Part shown: one piece after another, positions 41,303 to 47,490 of the stretch
Position numbering within the stretch: the first letter of the stretch is position 1
Layout: every line of letters begins with the position of its first letter
From: JAVKBW01 sp964352715
GTDB taxonomy: Bacteria > Pseudomonadota > Alphaproteobacteria > UBA8366 > Aestuariispiraceae
DNA length: 50,123 bases
Direction: 5' to 3'
Assembly (NCBI GenBank): GCA_964352715.1
Contig: CAYGSU010000024.1
Location: 1-50,123 of the forward strand
Position numbers and translations under genes: made by a program
The notes under the pieces: generated by a model
Seen by the model: the letters and a program-made list of their open reading frames with translations, nothing else
Told to the model about the DNA's origin: nothing
Database searches by the model: none

Positions 41303-42224
41303 GCTTCTTTTCCACTCTGCGTTTTGTGCCCTTGATGCCGGTGCGGCCGGTCTTGGCATTTTTCTCGATGAATTCGATCACTTTGGTGGCAACGTCGACA
41401 CCCGTGGCATTTTCGATTCCTTCCAGGCCGGGCGAAGAATTGACTTCCATCACCACCGGGCCTGAATTCGAGCGCAGCATATCAACGCCACACACATTCA
41501 AGCCCATCGCGTTGGCCGACCGAAGCGCTGTTTTCCTCTCTTCTGCGGTAATTTTTATGGCCTCTGCCGAACCGCCGCGGTGCAGGTTCGAACGGAAGTC
41601 TCCCTCCTTGCCCCGCCGGATCATGGCAGCCACAACTTTCTCGCCGACCACGATACACCGAATGTCCTCGCCATTTGCCTCCTTGACGAACTGCTGGACA
41701 AGAATGTTGGTATTCGTGCCGCCGAACGCCTGGACAATACTTTCAGCACCCTTGGTGGTTTCGCCCAGCACGACGCCGATCCCCTGGGTTCCTTCCAGCA
41801 GTTTGATGATCACCGGCGCGCCGCCTGCCAGTTTCAGCAGCTCTGACGCATCCGAGGTACGATGCGCAAAAACGGTAACCGGCAGGCCGATGCCTTCACG
41901 AGACAAAAGCTGCATGCTGCGCAGTTTGTCGCGAGACCGCGAGATACCGACAGATTCATTCACCGGGTAGACGCCCATCATTTCGAATTGCCTGAGAACC
42001 GCGGTACCGAAGAATGTTACAGAGGCCCCAATTCTTGGAATAACAGCGTCATAGCCCTTCAATGACTCGCCCTTGTAATGTATTTCAGGGTCCCCCGATG
42101 CAATATCGATGTAACAGCGCAGATGGTTGATCACATCAACCTGATGGCCACGCGCTTCGCCCGCTTCAATCAATCGCTTGTGAGAATAAAGTTCAGCATT
42201 CCGACATAATAATGCGATTTTCAT
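41295..42224 (-). CDS. rimK: RimK-like ATP-grasp amino acid ligase
   Basis: RimK adds glutamates to the C-terminus of ribosomal protein S6 using ATP. The 309-residue protein has the typical N-terminal MKIALLCRNAELYSHKRL, then SRDKLRSMQLLSREGIGLPVTVFAH. The ATP-grasp core follows, with GAPVIIKLLEGTQGIGV (nucleotide loop), FVKEANGEDIRCIVVG, and the metal-binding VVMEVNSSPGLEGIE. AAAGGA precedes the ATG, which overlaps the stop of the RimB-like gene by four bases. The basic tail KGTKRRVEKKRD is unusual. The operon context suggests it may act on a partner encoded nearby rather than, or as well as, S6. Confidence 0.93.
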   Translation of the reverse strand: MKIALLCRNAELYSHKRLIEAGEARGHQVDVINHLRCYIDIASGDPEIHYKGESLKGYDAVIPRIGASVTFFGTAVLRQFEMMGVYPVNESVGISRSRDKLRSMQLLSREGIGLPVTVFAHRTSDASELLKLAGGAPVIIKLLEGTQGIGVVLGETTKGAESIVQAFGGTNTNILVQQFVKEANGEDIRCIVVGEKVVAAMIRRGKEGDFRSNLHRGGSAEAIKITAEERKTALRSANAMGLNVCGVDMLRSNSGPVVMEVNSSPGLEGIENATGVDVATKVIEFIEKNAKTGRTGIKGTKRRVEKKRD

Positions 42225-42724
42225 TTTTCTTTCCTTTTCGGTTTATTTTCTTTTCGCGCCGTTGAAACTTCCGCAAAACTTCGGCCTGCAATATGCGATC
42301 TGTTTGAATCTACCAAGAAGCGGCCTTTCAGCGCCTGCCGGCCAAGCAGCAACCGAAAGCCCATCATTTCCCTGTCAGCCAATGTCAGTTCAATCGGCCA
42401 GGTGATACCGCCAAGATTGGCGTCGACCTCAATCACAAATCTTCTGTGCCGGTGACCATTGGAACTTGTCACCACGCGTTCGTCGAGAATTTCCGCAACG
42501 CAATGGACAGCCGGCTTCTTCACCCTTTGAAAGGGATGAAGAATAAAGGAAACATGCGGAGTGCCGCGTTCTGTAAGTGTTTGAACATCGACGGCGTAGA
42601 GTGCCGAGGTTTTGGCGCCGGTATCGATCTTGGCCTTGATCGGGTGCGACATAAGACCGGGGAAGGACAGCCATTCACGCCACCCGATTACCATTCTGTT
42701 GGCGGGAGGTTTTTTCTTAGTCAT
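42221..42724 (-). CDS. RimB-like retropepsin-type protease (PF05618 family)
   Basis: This 167-residue protein belongs to the family formerly called ATP-dependent zinc protease and now viewed as retropepsin-like aspartic proteases. It shows the family opening VIGWREWLSFPGL, then the catalytic triad-like IKAKIDTGAKTSALYA (DTG), LTERGTPHVSFILHPFQ and LLLGRQALKGRFLVD near the end. In Pseudomonas the partner RimB affects RimK-modified S6. I use the ATG at 42724, preceded by AGGATGCG, and not the longer frame. It overlaps the previous gene by eight bases and rimK by four. A single DTG implies a dimer. Confidence 0.9.
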   Translation of the reverse strand: MTKKKPPANRMVIGWREWLSFPGLMSHPIKAKIDTGAKTSALYAVDVQTLTERGTPHVSFILHPFQRVKKPAVHCVAEILDERVVTSSNGHRHRRFVIEVDANLGGITWPIELTLADREMMGFRLLLGRQALKGRFLVDSNRSHIAGRSFAEVSTARKENKPKRKEK

Positions 42725-43136
42725 CCGACGCATCCTGATCCTTGTCGGAGAATTCATCAGACACAGACGAGGCAGATGCTTGCCATGCCCTGTCGTCGAG
42801 CTCGTCGTCGTCGCTAGCATCGACACTGTCTTCGCCGACAGCGCTGCCAAGAGAAACGATACTGCCTTCGTTCAGGCGCCGGTAATTCGCGAAGGTTCGC
42901 TGGCTCACCACAACGAAATAGGTTTCAAGGTCGATCAGGATGTAGCCGGTTTCATATAGCCCCCGCCGAATGGCCTCGATTTGTTCGGGCCACAAGCGGC
43001 GCTGGTTCAGCATTCGGCGCATCAGCTTCATCGAAATGCGGTAGCGACCCCGAGGCTTGCCGCCGAAGGAATGGTCGTATAGCGCCACCAACCGGTCGAC
43101 CACCTCTGCATGCGAAAAATCCAAACTGCCCGACAC
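42717..43136 (-). CDS. Conserved unknown protein with acidic C-terminal tail
   Basis: I do not recognise a named family. The 139-residue protein has a basic, helical central part (about residues 26-90, including RYRISMKLMRRMLNQRRLW and TYFVVVSQRTFANYRRLN) that may fold as a winged helix. It ends in a low-complexity tail (about 97-139) with 16 Asp or Glu in 43 residues. I start at GTG 43136 because AGGAGG sits exactly five bases upstream; no such site precedes the longer frame to 43211. Its stop overlaps the RimB-like gene by eight bases. As the first gene of a protease-ligase-hydrolase operon, the tail is a candidate target for amino acid addition. That is a hypothesis. Confidence 0.78.
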   Translation of the reverse strand: MSGSLDFSHAEVVDRLVALYDHSFGGKPRGRYRISMKLMRRMLNQRRLWPEQIEAIRRGLYETGYILIDLETYFVVVSQRTFANYRRLNEGSIVSLGSAVGEDSVDASDDDELDDRAWQASASSVSDEFSDKDQDASDD

Positions 43137-43421
43137 CGACGCCTCCTCTGCAGCCCCGCTCCATCGCAACAAAGCCGTCGGGACCATAAGCGGGCGCATA
43201 GTAAAAAGCAAATTCTGTTACTTATAGGAAAATAATATTTATCTATTTTATATTATTTTTTGTTTATTTGGAAAAAAAACAGATGACAACTTAGAAGCCT
43301 TGCCTTGCATTCAGGCAATCGAATTTCCTTGTCACCGAGCGCATGCACGCTCAGCCAGGCAAAGCCGAGTGTAAAACCAGCGGCTCAGATGCCTGCTGAT
43401 GCAACCCGGCAAGGCCGGAAT
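43137..43421. promoter_or_regulatory. AT-rich promoter region of the RimK operon
   Basis: Bases 43200-43290 are far more AT-rich than anything else in the window, with long A and T runs that may act as UP elements or sites for a nucleoid protein. On the minus strand CTATAA near 43227-43222 is a possible -10. Bases 43290-43421 are the 3' side of the convergent-free PhyH gene and hold no feature I can name. Confidence 0.45.
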
Positions 43422-44222
43422 TCAGTGTCCGATGCTGAAGTTGTTGTTCGCCCGGTCCTGCCCGCTGATGAGGTAGAGCGGGCGCACGCCATACCCCTGC
43501 GCCGGATGCTGCTTGCCGATCTCGCTGCCCAGCGCATGATCATAGAAACTGGTTGCCGGCATCAGGCGGACAACGAAGGCCGCGCGCCGATGTTCCGTGC
43601 GGTTGGCCTGCGACCCATGGATCATGTAGACATCGTGAAACGACACCTGCCCCGACCGCAGCAGCAATGGTTCCGCCGTCGATTCATCAAAATGTTCGGC
43701 GTCGCATACGAGATTGATGGTCTTGTCGTCGCCTTCGACGCGTGAATGACTGAACAGCGTGTGGGCTTTGTGCGACCCGGGGATGAACCGCATCGGCCCG
43801 TTCTCCGGCGTTACGTCGTCCAGGGGAATCCAGATTGTCAGCACGTCCAGCGGCCGGATCGGATAGTATTCGCCGTCCTGATGCCACGGCGTTTCCTTGC
43901 CGTTCAGGGGCGGCTTGCCGAACAGAGTGGTTCCCCAGAGAATGATATCGTCGCCGATCAACTGGCGGGCAATTGCGACAAGGCCGGGATGGGTTGCGAA
44001 TGACAGCCACTTTTCCGAACCGGCAACCCCCATCGACCCGCCATTGACCTGGTGCGGCGCCATGATGATGTCGGATTCGATATGGCTGTTACGGTTCAGC
44101 AGATCGGCATATTCCTGCCGCATCTCGGCGACAAGCGCCTGTGGCAGTTCCCATTGCGGAACGATCCACCCCTTCTCGTGAAACTGCCGCAGGTCCTTGT
44201 CTGACAACAATACCTGGTTCAT
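43422..44222 (-). CDS. Phytanoyl-CoA dioxygenase (PhyH) family hydroxylase
   Basis: PhyH enzymes are Fe(II)/2-oxoglutarate dioxygenases that hydroxylate unactivated carbons. The 266-residue protein keeps the iron ligands H114 and D116 in TPWHQDGEYY, and H202 in IHGSQANRTEHRRAAF with nearby arginines (R212, R213) for 2-oxoglutarate. TLWIPLDDVTPENGPMRFIPGSH-type sequence (here TIWIPLDD...MRFIPGSHKAH) is typical of the family. Its ATG overlaps the stop of the ProC-like gene by four bases, so it is the third gene of a three-gene operon. A broken copy of its 3' end lies at 40088-40204. Substrate unknown; the context suggests an amino acid or small acid. Confidence 0.9.
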   Translation of the reverse strand: MNQVLLSDKDLRQFHEKGWIVPQWELPQALVAEMRQEYADLLNRNSHIESDIIMAPHQVNGGSMGVAGSEKWLSFATHPGLVAIARQLIGDDIILWGTTLFGKPPLNGKETPWHQDGEYYPIRPLDVLTIWIPLDDVTPENGPMRFIPGSHKAHTLFSHSRVEGDDKTINLVCDAEHFDESTAEPLLLRSGQVSFHDVYMIHGSQANRTEHRRAAFVVRLMPATSFYDHALGSEIGKQHPAQGYGVRPLYLISGQDRANNNFSIGH

Positions 44223-45028
44223 GACTCACTTTCCTTTCGTACCGCTTCCGCTGGTCGTCCGGCTGCGTGGTTGATTGAGGTCGCTTTCCGAGCGCTCGCA
44301 TCCAGCGCTTCCGACCACCGCGCCAACGCATTCGTCTGCTGCAGCACTTTGTAACCTTCCTCGGTAATGCCGCCCGGCGTCATCAGATCGTCCAGCAAAT
44401 CCAACGGGTCGCGATCGCTGCTGTCGACAATCACCGCCGCTGCCGCCTGAACCATACGCGCCGACAGTTCCCGCGCGGCCGTCGCTTCCAGCCCGTTGGC
44501 TTCAGCCCAGCCGGATGCCTCGCCGATAAACGCATAGGACAATGCATAATATGCGCCGAAAATGCTTGCGGTTCTGAACTGTTCTTCATCATCGAATGGA
44601 TGCGCAGTACCGATGCGCGATAGAATGTCTGCCGCAACCGCATCCGCCGGACAAAACGCCGTCGGGCTTTGGCCTAGGCGACTGGCTGCAATCGGCATGG
44701 CGCGGATCGCCAGCGCCGGGGCTACTGTGGACGCAAAGGCATCAAGTCCGATCCCGGCGGCTATCGATACGGCACGCTGCCCCTGACGCCACGGCAGACC
44801 GCGCGCTGTTTCGGCGATGTCTTCCGGACGGGTTGCGAGAAATACCAGATCGGATTGTTCCACCACATCGGCATTGTTTGCCGCAACGCTACAGCCCAGC
44901 TGGTCGGCGAGACGCACCACCCGCCCGGCATTGCGGGGCGAGAGAACAACGGGCGTGCCAGCGGCGGACAACCCTTCCGCCAGACATTCACCCAGATAGC
45001 CGACACCGATGATACCCACTGTCGTCAT
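44219..45028 (-). CDS. Pyrroline-5-carboxylate reductase-like oxidoreductase
   Basis: ProC-type enzymes use NAD(P)H to reduce a cyclic imine or act on related substrates. The 269-residue protein opens MTTVGIIGVGYLGECLAEGL with the GVGYLG dinucleotide motif (residues 8-13). It has VFLATRPEDI, then the family's AIRAMPIAASRLGQSPTAF (a variant of the RxMPNxP segment, here with AIAAS in place of the usual NTP) and a C-terminal DLLDDLMTPGGITEEGYKVL close to the conserved LxxxVxSPGGxTxxGL. The changed RxMPNTP segment suggests a substrate other than pyrroline-5-carboxylate. Both ends overlap neighbours by four bases. It is better named a ProC-family reductase than proC. Confidence 0.85.
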   Translation of the reverse strand: MTTVGIIGVGYLGECLAEGLSAAGTPVVLSPRNAGRVVRLADQLGCSVAANNADVVEQSDLVFLATRPEDIAETARGLPWRQGQRAVSIAAGIGLDAFASTVAPALAIRAMPIAASRLGQSPTAFCPADAVAADILSRIGTAHPFDDEEQFRTASIFGAYYALSYAFIGEASGWAEANGLEATAARELSARMVQAAAAVIVDSSDRDPLDLLDDLMTPGGITEEGYKVLQQTNALARWSEALDASARKATSINHAAGRPAEAVRKESES

Positions 45029-46797
45029 GCACGCTTCCTTGCCACGGATGCAGCGACTTCTGCCAAAGGCACATACAGATCCTCGACCGAACGGCAGACG
45101 ACCGCGCCTTCCTCCACAAGTTCCTTGCCAACATCGACCGGCAGATTTGTATTCGATGTCGCGGGGACTTCGTTAAGCTTGCCACCGACGAAGACCGGTA
45201 TATCAATATTGCGCAACGCGAGTTCAGCTTTCAGCGATTTCACGAAACTCAGCGCAACACCGTTATAGGTGCTGAGAAAAATGGCGTCTGTTCCGCGCGC
45301 TGCTTCCGCCAGCTGGTCCGGGTCTGTACTGACATCGCCATCGACAGTGGCGATGCCGAGTTTCAAGAACATCTCTTCCAGTAGCCGCTTTCCATATTCG
45401 TGGACATCGGTTGTCGCGATGACGACTCGCAAGCCCGATTGCGCGAGTTCAGCGCGTCTGGTATCGGTCAGGCGAGACAGAGCCAGGTCCGCCCGGTCTG
45501 TAATTTCCTGCAGCACCGGTGACGCTTCGACGGGCCGGCGTCCATTCGGCGATGCCGTATCCTCTGCTCCCGGACCGAACATCTGTTCAAGCCGTTTCGC
45601 GCCGATGCGCCGCATCGCCAGTAACATTTCAAACGGATCGTCTGTATCGATACCGGCATCCGACAACCCTTTCAGCACGGTTGCCTTGAACCGTTGTGCA
45701 CCATCGACGATCCTGTCCGCCAGAGCATCCGCCGGGCCTGTATCGATCAAAGTTTGCATTCCTTCCGACCGGCGAACCAGTTGACCGCAAAACGTCTGCG
45801 CCGCCACGATTTCGTCAATATCGGGAATACGCAGAGCCTCGGTCACCGGAACCGGGTTGATCGCATGACCGGACGGACCGGCTAACTGCGCCTGGATATC
45901 GACCTGAAGATAGGCTCCCAACGCTGCATAGTTCGCTGCCTCGTTTTCCCCAAACCCTGTCGTATTGCCGTAGACCATCGTGCCGGGCGCCCGCGAGACA
46001 CGGCCAAGGGCGCGCTGGAACGCCAGTCGGGCTAGCGGCCGCGAGAAAGTGTGGCCGTAGCAGTGGCTGACAGAACCGCCCAGCAGGTCATCGACAATGT
46101 ATATTTCGAGCAGCACCGCCCCGAGGGCGCTGGCGAGATCGGTGAACCGACTTGCAAACCCGTCATCGACATTGGAGTGGACCAGGACCTTCACGGGTTG
46201 GGCGGATGCCAGCGCAATGGCCGCAACCGTTGCCCGTGTCGTTTCCACATCGTCCGACCAGCCGGGTAATTCAAACGTGAAGTACTGACCCAGATTGCCG
46301 ATCGATGTCGATCCGGCGGCCAACGCTGCGGCCGTATTTTCCAGAGCAGACGGCATGCCGATCACGAAATCGCCGAAATGCGCCGCGACCGGTGCAGCAT
46401 TGGCGAGACGGGCGAAATCCGCACTGTCCTGCAGGATCAACCCCGTGCCCTGCGGACGGCCTTTCCGTTCAGCCGCCGGATAGCCCATCGACCAGTCGAG
46501 ACATATGCCGTATCGGTCGACACGAAAGCCGGCACCAGCGACGTCAGCATGGATTCTCGTGGCCGCTTCCAGCGTACGATCAAGACTGCGAAACCCGATT
46601 TGCGCATGCTGCATGATCCGCCCCAGGCCGGCTTCACGCTGCTTGAAGTCAGCCTCGCACACGACGTCGTTTTCATTCAGAAAAGCCGAAGCGCCAACGC
46701 GAACGGCGCGAGCAAGGTTTTGCCCTTCGGCAACAGCTTCTGCGGCCGACGGCAAGGTCTTCTCTGGAAAGACTGACTCTCGGTGAAGCGGCGTCAT
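45025..46797 (-). CDS. Putative cobalamin-dependent mutase, fused barrel and B12-binding domains
   Basis: The C-terminal domain (about 455-590) has the base-off/His-on B12 motif D464-x-H466-x-x-G469 in TDVHEYGK and a later GGK segment (538-540), as in glutamate and methylmalonyl-CoA mutases. Residues about 85-400 look like a TIM barrel. They share the general pattern of glutamate mutase large subunits, such as GNLGQYFTF, KVLVHSNV and GHAINPVPVTEALRIP, but not clearly enough to name a substrate. So one chain could join the large and small subunits of a carbon-skeleton mutase. The ATG at 46797 has no good ribosome binding site, and a TTG at residue 15 is an alternative. It heads the operon with ProC-like and PhyH genes. 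Confidence 0.8.
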   Translation of the reverse strand: MTPLHRESVFPEKTLPSAAEAVAEGQNLARAVRVGASAFLNENDVVCEADFKQREAGLGRIMQHAQIGFRSLDRTLEAATRIHADVAGAGFRVDRYGICLDWSMGYPAAERKGRPQGTGLILQDSADFARLANAAPVAAHFGDFVIGMPSALENTAAALAAGSTSIGNLGQYFTFELPGWSDDVETTRATVAAIALASAQPVKVLVHSNVDDGFASRFTDLASALGAVLLEIYIVDDLLGGSVSHCYGHTFSRPLARLAFQRALGRVSRAPGTMVYGNTTGFGENEAANYAALGAYLQVDIQAQLAGPSGHAINPVPVTEALRIPDIDEIVAAQTFCGQLVRRSEGMQTLIDTGPADALADRIVDGAQRFKATVLKGLSDAGIDTDDPFEMLLAMRRIGAKRLEQMFGPGAEDTASPNGRRPVEASPVLQEITDRADLALSRLTDTRRAELAQSGLRVVIATTDVHEYGKRLLEEMFLKLGIATVDGDVSTDPDQLAEAARGTDAIFLSTYNGVALSFVKSLKAELALRNIDIPVFVGGKLNEVPATSNTNLPVDVGKELVEEGAVVCRSVEDLYVPLAEVAASVARKRA

Positions 46798-46893
46798 AAT
46801 CAGGGGGAAACACTCTCCAGACCGGCAAATTTGGATGGGGCTATTCCTGCATACAGCGCGGGGGAGTGCAACACGGCGCGACAGCGAGGCAAT

Positions 46894-47367
46894 CTACCGG
46901 GAGCGGGAGATCCCCGCCTTGACCCGCCGCAGCGGAACCGACGATTCGATGGAGGCAACGCCCGGCACCTTTGTCAGCTTGCCGGTCAGGAACGCTTCGA
47001 AATCCGCCGTATCGCGCACGGCAATGCGCAGCAGGTAGTCCATGTTGCCCGTCATCAGCCAGCAATCCACGATTTCCGGATACGCACGGACTTCCGCCTC
47101 GAATTCCTTCAATGATCGGTCGACTTGCTGCGCGAGCTTTACCGAAACGAAGACCGAGAACGAAAACCCCGCTTTGGCTTCGTCAATCAGCGCATGATAG
47201 CCGGCGATCAGCCCCTGCTCTTCCAGGTGCCTGATGCGTCGGGCGCAGGACGACGCACTCAACCCGACAATGGCGCTGATTTCCTGCAGCGATTGCCGCG
47301 CGTTGGACTGCAATTCCCGAAGGATTGCGCGATCAATTCTGTCGTAATTGATGATTTTTTTTATCAT
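46894..47367 (-). CDS. Lrp/AsnC-family transcriptional regulator
   Basis: The 157-residue protein starts with a winged helix DNA-binding domain (YDRIDRAILRELQSNARQSLQEISAIVGLSASSCARRIRHLEEQGLI). It ends with the RAM ligand-binding domain (FSVFVSVKL, VDCWLMTGNMDYLLRIAVRDTADFEAFL), which binds amino acids. Such regulators form octamers. It sits divergent to the AceE-like gene, 123 bases apart, and upstream of the mutase operon on the same strand, 96 bases from it. It probably governs one or both according to an amino acid signal. The arrangement mirrors MdeR with MdeB in Pseudomonas putida methionine catabolism. Confidence 0.94.
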   Translation of the reverse strand: MIKKIINYDRIDRAILRELQSNARQSLQEISAIVGLSASSCARRIRHLEEQGLIAGYHALIDEAKAGFSFSVFVSVKLAQQVDRSLKEFEAEVRAYPEIVDCWLMTGNMDYLLRIAVRDTADFEAFLTGKLTKVPGVASIESSVPLRRVKAGISRSR

Positions 47368-47387
47368 TCAGTCTTTTAATGATGTTT

Positions 47388-47417
47388 TTCACCGAAAACC
47401 ATAGGATTTCCGGTGAA
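47388..47417. promoter_or_regulatory. Inverted repeat, candidate Lrp-type operator
   Basis: TTCACCG (47388-47394) and CGGTGAA (47411-47417) are perfect arms. The match extends inward with one mismatch to GAAAACC and GGATTTCC around an ATA centre, giving nearly 30 bases of symmetry. It lies between the divergent regulator and AceE-like genes and is the most likely site for the regulator. Confidence 0.6.
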
Positions 47418-47490
47418 GAATGCAAGCACCTTCGATTTAACCTGCGTTAAGATGCCGTCGTTCGAACCATAGCGAGAGAAGGTTGCGGTC

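Noticed and set aside
40108..43500. Similar segments near 40120 and 43450 considered as a dispersed repeat or element ends
   Set aside because: The similarity is explained by homologous coding sequence of a dioxygenase C-terminus and its remnant, not by terminal repeats.
46798..46893. Possible cobalamin riboswitch ahead of the Lrp-adjacent mutase gene
   Set aside because: The gap is only 96 bases, and no B12-box-like segment was recognised.
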